Position numbers and translations under genes: made by a program. Below the pieces are notes generated by a model that did not search any database, was not told where the DNA came from, and saw only the letters and a program-made list of their open reading frames with translations. From NCBI GenBank assembly GCA_031279895.1, contig JAITHR010000107.1:1-5608 (forward strand): 5,608 nucleotides of DNA. Direction: 5' to 3'. Source of the stretch: Spirochaetaceae bacterium. GTDB taxonomy: Bacteria > Spirochaetota > Spirochaetia > Treponematales > Breznakiellaceae. Of the stretch, positions 1 to 5,608 are shown in pieces; position 1 is the first letter of the stretch; every line of letters starts with the position of its first letter.

Positions 1-52
1 TGTTTCCAAAGCGGGGAGACGTGTCTCTAACTCTCTATGAATAAAAGACTTA
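1..52. other. Left edge of window, no gene recognised
   Basis: No convincing gene lies left of the first repeat copy. The only visible structure is GAGAC-GT-GTCTC at 15-26, a short inverted repeat whose 2-bp centre suits a protein-binding site better than an RNA hairpin. An ATG at 37 opens a 53-codon frame that runs into the repeat and stops at 196-198. It has no ribosome binding site at a usable distance and its frame is not kept in the second repeat copy, so it is not called as a gene. Confidence 0.4.
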
Positions 53-256
53 CCGCAGCCTCCGGCTGTTCCATAAGCGTCATGCCACGCGCCCCGAACA
101 ACGACAAGCCCCGAAGTACGCACAACAACGCGGCGCTCCCGAACCGCGACCGGCGGCGCGAGAGCGTAGCCGCGCCCAAGCAGCAACCAGCCCCCTAACC
201 GGACAGGGTGTCGCACCATTAAGAAACAACAGTGCCGGAACAGCCGGAGGCTGCGG
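53..256. repeat. Intergenic repeat, copy A, with exact 20-bp terminal inverted repeats
   Basis: This 204-bp stretch is bounded by CCGCAGCCTCCGGCTGTTCC at 53-72 and its exact reverse complement at 237-256. A diverged direct copy occurs at 1950-2161. Two blocks are well conserved: 68-112 matches 1965-2009 at 38 of 45 positions, and 163-231 matches 2061-2129 at 59 of 69 positions without a gap, including an identical 19-mer at 213-231 that starts GCACCATTAAG. The middle (113-162) is poorly conserved and differs by one base in length. The last spacer differs by 7 bases. These length changes break any common reading frame, so I read it as non-coding. Each terminal arm also folds on itself (CAGCC-TCC-GGCTG). 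No convincing target-site duplication is visible, so the MITE-like appearance is unproven. It could also be an ERIC-like intergenic repeat or a small RNA family. Confidence 0.8.
237..256. repeat. Right terminal 20-mer of repeat copy A
   Basis: GGAACAGCCGGAGGCTGCGG is the exact reverse complement of 53-72 and recurs unchanged at 2142-2161. Its core CAGCC-GGA-GGCTG is a 5-bp stem with a 3-base loop. Confidence 0.85.
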
Positions 257-262
257 AGACGG

Positions 263-298
263 TTGGCAAGTAAGCCTTTGGTGTGGTATAGGTATACT
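263..298 (+). promoter_or_regulatory. Probable sigma70-type promoter of the beta-helix gene
   Basis: TTGGCA at 263-268 is followed after 18 bp by TATAGG at 287-292. A second -10-like hexamer, TATACT, sits at 293-298 but is 24 bp from the -35 element, too far to use it. The two -10-like hexamers lie in a small inverted repeat, GTATA-GG-TATAC (286-297), which could be an operator. The promoter begins only 6 bp after repeat copy A ends, and a start near 299-304 would leave a leader of about 40 bases. It was found by eye from consensus and spacing. Confidence 0.45.
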
Positions 299-334
299 AA
301 AGTACCCCCTCTTGGCATGGGGAAAACGGATGAA

Positions 335-339
335 AAGGA
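335..339 (+). promoter_or_regulatory. Ribosome binding site that fixes the start of the beta-helix gene
   Basis: AAGGA lies 6 bases before ATG 346. This favours ATG 346 over the in-frame TTG at 340, which would overlap the spacer and begin only one base after the site. Confidence 0.65.
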
Positions 340-345
340 TTGTGT

Positions 346-1911
346 ATGAAAAGCGGACGGTTTTTTGTCGGCGTGCTGGCGGGGGTTCTGCTCTGCGGCG
401 CCGGAACCTTGGGCGCCCAGCAGAGTTTGACGCTGGACGAGGCGGTCGCCCTTGCGGGCAGGGACATTGAGGGGAAGATGAAGAGCGGGGCGAACCTGGC
501 GGTGCTGAACTTCGATTCCGGCTCCGAGATGTTTTCCGAGTATGTCATCGAGGAGCTGACGGGTATTCTTGTGATGGGCGGCAAGGTAAGCGTGGTCGAG
601 CGGCGGAGCCTTGACCTTCTGCGGGAGGAGGCGCACCTCCAGCTTTCGGGGGACGTGGGGGACGACGTGGCCGTGTCCATCGGGAAGCAGCTGGGCGCCC
701 AGGGCATCGTAACCGGTTCCCTGCAAGACATGGGGGATGCGTTCCGGTTTCGGATTAAGGTGATTAACGTGGAGAGCGCCCGGATCGAGGCGCAGTTTTC
801 GTACAACCTGCGGAAAGACGGGCGCACCGCGTTTTTCATGTCCGGCGGCACCTCCGCGCCTGCGGGCGGGGCCGCGCAAGGTCAGACGGCGCAGCCCAAG
901 ACAGGGGGCGCAGCGCCCGCGGGAGGCGCGGGCGGGGGCGCGATGACCCAGGCCGGGCTGTACGCGGGGGCCGCGTTTCAGGGGGCCATGTTCCTCTATG
1001 AGGCGGTGGAATGGCTCAAGAAAAACGTCCAGACCGGCGGGAACTACACGATTGTTTTGAACAGGGACCAGGAGATTGCGCCGGCGGAGTTTTCCTACCC
1101 CGACAAAAAGATGGTGGGCATCACCCTGAAAACCGCCGGCGGGAAGCATACGGTTACGTTTGATAGCGCAAGCCCAAATACTTCGCTCTTTACGATAGGG
1201 CAGGGCGTAACGTTCACCCTGGAAGAGGGCGTTACTTTGCAGGGCGCACAAAACAGCGCGGACAAGAGCCTTGTGCGGGTAAACGGCGGGAAGTTCGTGA
1301 TGAACGGCGGGGTCCTCACCGGCAACAAATCAAGCAGCAGCGGCGGCGGGGTGCGGGTGAACTCCGGCACGTTTACCATGAACAACGGCACGATTAGCGG
1401 GAACTCCGTCTCCTCCAACTACGAAGGCGGCGGCGGGGTGTATGTTTCGTCTGGCAGCACGTTCACCATGACCGGCGGGACCATCAGCGGGAACTCCGCC
1501 TCCTCCTCCTCCTACGGCGGCGGCGGCGGCTGCGGCGGCGGGGTGTATGTTTCCGGCACGTTTACCATGAACAACGGCACTATCAGCGGGAACTCCGCCT
1601 CCTCCTCCGGCGGCGGCGGGGTATATGTTTCCGGCACGTTTACTATGAGCGGCGGCACGATAAGCGGGAATACCTCCTACTACGGCGGCGGGGTATATGT
1701 TTCCGGCACGTTCACCAAATCAGGCGGGGTGATCTACGGGTCAAACGCGCCGGATGAATTCCAACGAAATAAGGCGGGCAATGATGGCCAGGGACACGCG
1801 GTTTATATCGGCAGCGTTTATATCGGCGGCGACAAGAAGCGCAACACCACGGCCCCTGCAACCACCGCGATGGACAGCAGGCGGGACGGGCCCTCCGGCG
1901 GCTGGGAATAG
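346..1911 (+). CDS. Exported CsgG/LpoB-like domain fused to a repetitive beta-helix protein
   Basis: This 521-residue protein starts at ATG 346, 6 bases after an AAGGA site. Residues 1-24 form a Sec signal peptide (MKSGR, then FFVGVLAGVLLCGAG, likely cut after LGA). C17 follows LL, a poor lipobox, so a lipoprotein is less likely. Residues about 27-163 resemble the CsgG/LpoB-like alpha-beta domain of spirochaete outer-envelope proteins: ANLAVLNF at 49-56, then SEYVIEELTG, VSVVERRSLDLLREE, SIGKQLGAQGIVTGS and FRFRIKVINVESA. An Ala/Gly-rich linker (about 166-199) leads to a region with TIVLNRDQEI at 236-245. From about residue 315 come six rungs of the type GTFTMNNGTISGNS...GGGVYVS, typical of a right-handed parallel beta-helix (pectin-lyase-like fold). 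The tail (about 480-521) is non-repetitive and polar. It probably acts at the surface or in the periplasm. Ligand and function are unknown, and no enzyme motif is visible. The gene appears monocistronic and lies between two copies of the intergenic repeat. Confidence 0.9.
   Translation: MKSGRFFVGVLAGVLLCGAGTLGAQQSLTLDEAVALAGRDIEGKMKSGANLAVLNFDSGSEMFSEYVIEELTGILVMGGKVSVVERRSLDLLREEAHLQLSGDVGDDVAVSIGKQLGAQGIVTGSLQDMGDAFRFRIKVINVESARIEAQFSYNLRKDGRTAFFMSGGTSAPAGGAAQGQTAQPKTGGAAPAGGAGGGAMTQAGLYAGAAFQGAMFLYEAVEWLKKNVQTGGNYTIVLNRDQEIAPAEFSYPDKKMVGITLKTAGGKHTVTFDSASPNTSLFTIGQGVTFTLEEGVTLQGAQNSADKSLVRVNGGKFVMNGGVLTGNKSSSSGGGVRVNSGTFTMNNGTISGNSVSSNYEGGGGVYVSSGSTFTMTGGTISGNSASSSSYGGGGGCGGGVYVSGTFTMNNGTISGNSASSSGGGGVYVSGTFTMSGGTISGNTSYYGGGVYVSGTFTKSGGVIYGSNAPDEFQRNKAGNDGQGHAVYIGSVYIGGDKKRNTTAPATTAMDSRRDGPSGGWE
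1288..1740 (+). repeat. In-frame tandem repeats coding for beta-helix rungs
   Basis: Six diverged units each code for a version of GTFTMNNGTISGN followed by a Ser-rich then Gly-rich stretch and VYVS. They begin near 1288, 1366, 1456, 1555, 1633 and 1705, giving spacings of 78, 90, 99, 78 and 72 bases, all multiples of three. Length variation lies mostly in the Ser/Gly linkers, which are built from triplet runs: four TCC codons at 1501-1512, then GGC runs around 1516-1543. Some unit-to-unit DNA stretches are nearly identical (for example TCCGGCACGTTTAC), pointing to recent duplication. Confidence 0.85.
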
Positions 1912-1953
1912 GCCCCGAACCACGCACCGCCGCGTACCCGCGCACAACAACGC
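1912..1953. repeat. Partial extra copy of the intergenic repeat
   Basis: This stretch directly after the stop of the beta-helix gene resembles the inner part of copy A: GCCCCGAA near its start and the identical 12-mer GCACAACAACGC at 1942-1953, which matches 120-131. It looks like a truncated copy joined to copy B. No clear rho-independent terminator for the upstream gene is visible here. Confidence 0.45.
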
Positions 1954-2161
1954 CGTCTCCGACGGTTCCATAAGCGTCTTGCGCCGCGCCCCGAACAGCG
2001 CTACGCCCCAAAACCACGCGGCCACCACGCACCGCTTCCAAACTGCCCGCCGTTGCGCGAAGCGTAGCCGCGCCACAACAGCAACCAGTGAAGTAACCGG
2101 ACACGGTGTTGCACCATTAAGAAACAACAAGCGGCCATGCCGGAACAGCCGGAGGCTGCGG
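1950..2161. repeat. Intergenic repeat, copy B
   Basis: This is the diverged direct copy of 53-256. Its right terminal 20-mer (2142-2161) is identical to that of copy A. Its left arm matches only 15 of 20 positions, but the arm's own mini-hairpin is kept as CCGTC-TCC-GACGG (1953-1965) through two compensated base-pair changes relative to copy A. The conserved blocks are 1965-2009 and 2061-2129, separated by a weakly conserved middle. Copy B carries a 7-base longer spacer (2130-2141) before the right arm. Long open frames cross it on both strands, but they do not align with frames in copy A, so I treat them as chance frames in GC-rich DNA. Confidence 0.8.
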
Positions 2162-2176
2162 GCGGAGGCCGGCGGC

Positions 2177-3679
2177 CTAATAGAGAAAACGGATGATGCC
2201 GTCTCCGGTAACAAGCGCGACCGGCACGGCCCAGAGTATATCGGTCTTCATGTCCTGGTCGAACCTACAGACGAGCGTGTTCCCCTCGGCCTGTTCGCGG
2301 GATACGCTCTTGAGAAGCGGCGCGAAATTATCCAGCCGGAGCGGTATTTTCACGCCCTTTTCGTCAAACACCGCCATCCCCTCGGTCCCTTCGAGGGCAA
2401 GACGCGCAATCCGCAGGGCGAAAACCGGATTTTTGTCTGAAAGGGGGCTTTTTATCTGGTTCCTCACGCTCTTAAGCGCCTCCGCAAAATCCGTTTCCCC
2501 GACGCGCACCGCGTCCCGCAGATCCTCGGCCCCGGGTTCCCGCTGTTCCGAGCGCTCCCAGCGCACCCGCGGGTTCCGGTCCCCGGGATACACGAAGAGC
2601 TCTTCGGTCATAAGGAGCGGAAAGAAGCTGTCTTCCTCCCGAACGTGCTTTAACGCCTTAAAGGGGCGGTAATTTCTGGTAAGGTACACGCGCCGGTCCG
2701 TAAGGCAGAGCCAGATCCCCTCGTCGACAAACTGCTTTTTCGCGTTGTCCGTTACCACCGAGAAGCCGGCCTGAAGGAGGCGGGCGTTTTCCACCACCCG
2801 CCCCAGCTCCCGCAGCTCCGTCAGTTTCCAGGCGTAACCCGTCTGCTCTTCGAGGGAGGAATTGAGCGCCGTGTCACGGGAGGCCGCCGGCGCCGCGCCG
2901 TCGGCTTTAGCCGCTTCGTGGTCCGCGATTTTCTGTTCCGTGTGGGCCCGGCTCTTTTTAAGGAGCGCGTAGAGGTAGTTCACGGCACCGACCGCCGGGG
3001 TGAAATCCTGCTGGGCCTGCGCCTCGTATCCGGTGAGGAGGAGGTCTATAAGCGCGGCCTGAATACCGTCGATATAGTAGTTCCCCAGCTCCTTCGCCTG
3101 ATCCAGATAGAGTTTCTGGTTTTTCCTGTCAATGCTGTGGAGACCGGCGCGCACGATATTGCGGAGTATCTTCTCGGCCATGTCGATTCCCTCAAGCTGG
3201 GCGCGGCACTTCTTGACCGCCTGGGACGCGGCCCGCGCTTTGGCCGCGGCCTTCGCCTTCTCTGTCCGCGCATCGGATTCCCCGCTGTCTTCCCCCGCTG
3301 TTTCCGTCTTCTTCTCCGCCTTCTTTTCCTCCCGCGCTTTGGCCTTTTCACGCTTCACGCGCAGGTCTTCCGGCATTTCCCGGGTGGTGAACGCCTTGCC
3401 CTGTACCTTGCAGAAGAGGAGACCGGCCACGTGCTTGCAGGGAACCTGGCGGCTCGGACAGCTACAGCGCGGCACGGGCTTCTGGGGATCGGAGAAATCA
3501 ACCGAGCAGGCGTAGGGCTTGGAACCGCTTCCGGCGCAGGAGCCGAACAGCAGGCTGTTGTCCCCGCTTATCGAGAGATCCGTAAAACAGCCTTTCGCGG
3601 CAAGGCTCCGTCCGTTGGAAACCGTGGCGGCGTTTCCGGTAAAGTGAATGATAAAGTCTTCGGTAATGTTCATGGGCAT
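2177..3679 (-). CDS. SWIM zinc-finger protein
   Basis: This 500-residue cytoplasmic protein carries a SWIM-type zinc-binding motif near its N terminus, C72-x-C74-x6-C81-x-H83 (CSCPSRQVPCKH), followed by the usual helix VAGLLF. SWIM domains are proposed to bind DNA or protein partners and are known from bacterial SNF2 proteins and their neighbours. Residues about 103-165 are rich in Lys, Glu and Ala and probably form a long charged helix or coiled coil. AKELGNYYIDGIQAALIDLL (195-214) resembles the helical region after the SWIM motif in related bacterial proteins. The C-terminal half has no domain I can name. There is no signal peptide or membrane segment. The start is ATG 3679 or ATG 3673 (M3), and neither has a good ribosome binding site. 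The gene is divergent from the SNF2 gene, suggesting a shared job, perhaps with the SWIM protein as targeting subunit. Its stop codon (2177-2179) lies 15 bp from repeat copy B. Confidence 0.88.
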   Translation of the reverse strand: MPMNITEDFIIHFTGNAATVSNGRSLAAKGCFTDLSISGDNSLLFGSCAGSGSKPYACSVDFSDPQKPVPRCSCPSRQVPCKHVAGLLFCKVQGKAFTTREMPEDLRVKREKAKAREEKKAEKKTETAGEDSGESDARTEKAKAAAKARAASQAVKKCRAQLEGIDMAEKILRNIVRAGLHSIDRKNQKLYLDQAKELGNYYIDGIQAALIDLLLTGYEAQAQQDFTPAVGAVNYLYALLKKSRAHTEQKIADHEAAKADGAAPAASRDTALNSSLEEQTGYAWKLTELRELGRVVENARLLQAGFSVVTDNAKKQFVDEGIWLCLTDRRVYLTRNYRPFKALKHVREEDSFFPLLMTEELFVYPGDRNPRVRWERSEQREPGAEDLRDAVRVGETDFAEALKSVRNQIKSPLSDKNPVFALRIARLALEGTEGMAVFDEKGVKIPLRLDNFAPLLKSVSREQAEGNTLVCRFDQDMKTDILWAVPVALVTGDGIIRFLY

Positions 3680-3805
3680 AGCATACCGGAATCAGGCGGT
3701 TTCGGCCAGTTCTCCGTTTCCGGTCCGGCGCCCCTTCAATCATAGGCGTAGGCGCGTAGGCGCGGGGCTTGCGGCGCCGGCGGTTTTTCCCCATACTGGC
3801 CCTCT
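3680..3805. promoter_or_regulatory. Divergent promoter region between the SWIM and SNF2 genes
   Basis: This 126-bp gap must hold the starts for both genes. For the minus-strand SWIM gene, TATGAT (3744-3739) is a fair -10 element, without a recognisable -35. For the plus-strand SNF2 gene, TTGCGG (3769-3774), 17 bp and CATACT (3792-3797) is a weak candidate. It would start transcription within a few bases of ATG 3806. A short direct repeat, TAGGCG followed by two TAGGCGCG units, lies at 3743-3764 between the two candidates and could bind a regulator. All of this is by-eye consensus matching. Confidence 0.35.
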
Positions 3806-5608
3806 ATGGCAATGGCAGATGAAAAAAACGTTTTCCCCGCCGCAGCGGATGACGGGGTCCCGGTGCGGGAAGCGGAGCGGAACGGAAAGTGGCGGCGCGG
3901 GGAGTATTATTTCACGGTTTTTCGGGAGGCCGACGGCGTACACTGTTTGTTCCACGGGGAGCGGAGCCGGCAGCCGGTTCCCGACTTCCGCCTGTTTTCC
4001 GGCGCGGTGCGCGAGGCGCTGCGGGCCGCCGCGGAACACAGGGCGGCGCGGGAAGAGGAGCGGGCTTTCCAGCGGTTCAACAAGGATATGGAATGCAGCG
4101 TGGTACACCCGGACGCGCCTTTCATTGAGGCCGCTGCGGAGGCGGGCATCCTGCGGGACCTCCGGGGCCGGACTCTTGTCCGGGGATCCGGCACCTGCGG
4201 GTGCGGCCTTCTTATCGAGGACCTTGCCTCGGGCCGGGTCGCGGTCTCCCTTGTGCTGCGGGACGAGGAGGGCGCGGTTATTGCGCGGGGCGGGAGGCCG
4301 GAATACGGGAAGCCCGCGGCGCCGGACGCGCCGGAGGCGGCCCCCGCGTTTTATACCCTCTCCCGCACCCTGGCGGCGCGGGGGAACGAGGTATACCGGA
4401 TTGCGGATATAGGGCCGCGCTGGGTCGGGAGCGACAGGGTCTGCGCGCAGGTTCCGAAATCCGATGCTCCGGCGCTCCTCTCGCTGCTCTGTTCCACCTT
4501 TACGAATATGCCTCTTATTTACGCGGGGTGGACCGTGAAAACCGGCGGGGCGCTCACCACGGTTCCGGCGCTCTTTTTTATGAAGATAGACAAGTGGGGA
4601 CACCTCCACGTCCGCCCCCTCCACTACCTCCGCGGGTTCCCGCCGCTCTTTCTTGAGAACGAAGCCGTTATGACCGCGGTTTCCTTTGACGAGGCGCGTA
4701 AAACCCTCCGCGTAGCCGACGTGGTCTATGCCGAATCCCCGGGGGCGCTCCTGCGGGGCATACTCAGCCGCGCAAGCCGCGCAACAGGCGTAAAGAAAGG
4801 GTTCTACGAGGAGAAGGGGCGGGTCGTCATGGCCCCGTCGTTTGCCGGCGGGTTTCTTGAAAAGCATATCATCGAGCTCTCCCGCACTTTCGCGCTCCTC
4901 CAGACCCGTTCCCTCGCGGGCTCCGGGTTCAGTTTCGCAAAGCCGCGCCTCCGCGTTTCTTTGGGACGCGGGATAGACTACCTTTCCGGTAGCGCGGTGG
5001 TGGAGCTTGAGGGGGAGGGCTTCTCTTTCGGGCGCTTTATGGAGGAGTACCGGAAACAGGGGTGGGTTACGCTCTCCGACGGAAGGCGGGCGTTTCCCGA
5101 TACCGAGGTTATGGCGAAGCTTGACCGGCTGGTTTCGCAGGTAAAAGGGGACGAGGTAGAGCTTTCCTCTTACGATATGCCCGCGCTCCTTGGGGGCGAC
5201 ACGGTTGTCCTTGAGGGGGATGCGTGGAAAAGCAGCGGTTCCCTGTACCGGTTTTATGCGTTTTACACGGGGTACCACACGATTTCCCTCCGCGCCGGCG
5301 CGTTTTCCCTGGCCCGCGGCACCCTCCGTCCCTATCAGGAGTACGGGGCGCGCTGGCTCGATTACCTCAGGGCCTACGGGATGGGCGGGTGCCTTGCGGA
5401 CGAGATGGGTCTGGGAAAAACGGTGCAGGTGATCACCCTCCTCCGCGCCCTCTCCGCAGCCGGCGCGAAAGGCACGTGCCTCGTGGTCTGCCCCAAGACC
5501 CTGGTCTTTAACTGGCAGGCGGAACTTGCGCGTTTCGCGCCGGAACTGCCCTGCGCCCTCTATTACGGCCCCGGTCGGGACAAAACCCTCCTCGCGGTCC
5601 CGCCCCCC
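3806..5608 (+). CDS. SNF2-family DNA-dependent ATPase/helicase, N-terminal part (cut by window end)
   Basis: A stop-free frame of 601 codons runs from ATG 3806 to the window end. An in-frame stop at 3749-3751 and no other start codon before 3806 limit the choice to ATG 3806 or 3812, neither with a Shine-Dalgarno sequence. The helicase core begins late: LRPYQ at 507-511 (Q-like motif), then the Walker A motif DEMGLGKT at 532-539 (K538 contacts ATP phosphates), then motif Ia LVVCPKTLVFNW from 559. The DEAH box and the second RecA-like lobe lie beyond the window. The 500 residues before the core include a region, about 370-470, resembling the SNF2-associated region of bacterial members (VTLSDGRRAF near 421-430). 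No CxC...CxH SWIM motif is present, in keeping with a separate SWIM gene next door. SNF2 proteins use ATP to translocate on double-stranded DNA and remodel protein-DNA complexes. The target is unknown. This is probably a Bacillus YwqA-like housekeeping or repair protein, but a defence role is possible. Confidence 0.88.
   Translation, partial: MAMADEKNVFPAAADDGVPVREAERNGKWRRGEYYFTVFREADGVHCLFHGERSRQPVPDFRLFSGAVREALRAAAEHRAAREEERAFQRFNKDMECSVVHPDAPFIEAAAEAGILRDLRGRTLVRGSGTCGCGLLIEDLASGRVAVSLVLRDEEGAVIARGGRPEYGKPAAPDAPEAAPAFYTLSRTLAARGNEVYRIADIGPRWVGSDRVCAQVPKSDAPALLSLLCSTFTNMPLIYAGWTVKTGGALTTVPALFFMKIDKWGHLHVRPLHYLRGFPPLFLENEAVMTAVSFDEARKTLRVADVVYAESPGALLRGILSRASRATGVKKGFYEEKGRVVMAPSFAGGFLEKHIIELSRTFALLQTRSLAGSGFSFAKPRLRVSLGRGIDYLSGSAVVELEGEGFSFGRFMEEYRKQGWVTLSDGRRAFPDTEVMAKLDRLVSQVKGDEVELSSYDMPALLGGDTVVLEGDAWKSSGSLYRFYAFYTGYHTISLRAGAFSLARGTLRPYQEYGARWLDYLRAYGMGGCLADEMGLGKTVQVITLLRALSAAGAKGTCLVVCPKTLVFNWQAELARFAPELPCALYYGPGRDKTLLAVPPP

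Noticed and set aside
37..198. A 53-codon plus-strand frame starting MNKRLTAASG that runs into repeat copy A
   Set aside because: It has no ribosome binding site at a workable distance, most of it lies in the repeat, and the frame is not kept in copy B. An old gene start interrupted by the repeat remains possible but is unsupported.
53..256. Integron attC site
   Set aside because: attC ends are RYYYAAC and GTTRRRY in a fixed orientation. Here the arms read GTTCC and GGAAC facing inward, and the copies lack the attC layout.
317..349. A 10-codon upstream frame whose stop overlaps ATG 346 (ATGA)
   Set aside because: It has no ribosome binding site and no attenuator-like structure or codon run, so the overlap is probably chance.
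1912..2161. CRISPR array or rho-independent terminator
   Set aside because: There are no evenly spaced short identical repeats, and no strong GC hairpin is followed by a T-run on the coding strand of either neighbouring gene.
1741..2440. Long open frames on both strands across copy B and into the SWIM gene
   Set aside because: They overlap the beta-helix gene, the repeat or the SWIM gene in other frames, have no recognisable domains, and are rich in Arg, Ala and Pro as expected for chance frames in GC-rich DNA.
3740..5278. A 512-residue minus-strand frame opposite the SNF2 gene
   Set aside because: The opposite strand carries clear SNF2 motifs over the same region. This frame is rich in Arg, Pro and Gly with no domain, typical of an antisense shadow.

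Overview
The window is GC-rich (about 60% by eye). It holds three protein genes plus a duplicated non-coding intergenic repeat. The first gene joins a CsgG/LpoB-like domain to a glycine- and serine-rich 'GTFTMNNGTISGN' beta-helix. I know this architecture best from treponemes, especially termite-gut types, so a Treponema-like spirochaete is the best guess. That assignment rests on protein style alone and was not tested by any search.

Layout. Positions 1-345 hold no convincing gene. They carry repeat copy A (53-256, bounded by an exact 20-bp inverted repeat), a plausible sigma70-type promoter (263-292) and a ribosome binding site. Positions 346-1911 (+) encode a 521-residue exported protein: signal peptide, CsgG/LpoB-like domain, Ala/Gly linker, then a repetitive beta-helix. 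Positions 1912-2161 hold a partial repeat and copy B of the same intergenic repeat, so the first gene lies between two direct copies. Positions 2177-3679 (-) encode a 500-residue SWIM zinc-finger protein whose stop codon lies only 15 bp from copy B. Positions 3680-3805 form a short divergent promoter region. From 3806 to the window end (+), a 601-codon open frame without a stop is the N-terminal part of a SNF2-family ATPase. It is cut by the window edge just after helicase motif Ia.

How the genes relate. The SWIM protein and the SNF2 ATPase are divergently transcribed neighbours. SWIM domains are known partners of bacterial SNF2 proteins, either fused to them or encoded beside them, so these two probably form one DNA-binding or remodelling module. 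The surface/periplasmic beta-helix gene has no evident link to them.

The least explained element is the roughly 205-bp intergenic repeat. Its two copies have two well-conserved blocks (84% and 86% identity by hand count). Length differences between the blocks break any shared reading frame, which argues against a protein. The left-end mini-hairpin has two compensated base-pair changes between copies, which argues for a selected structure.
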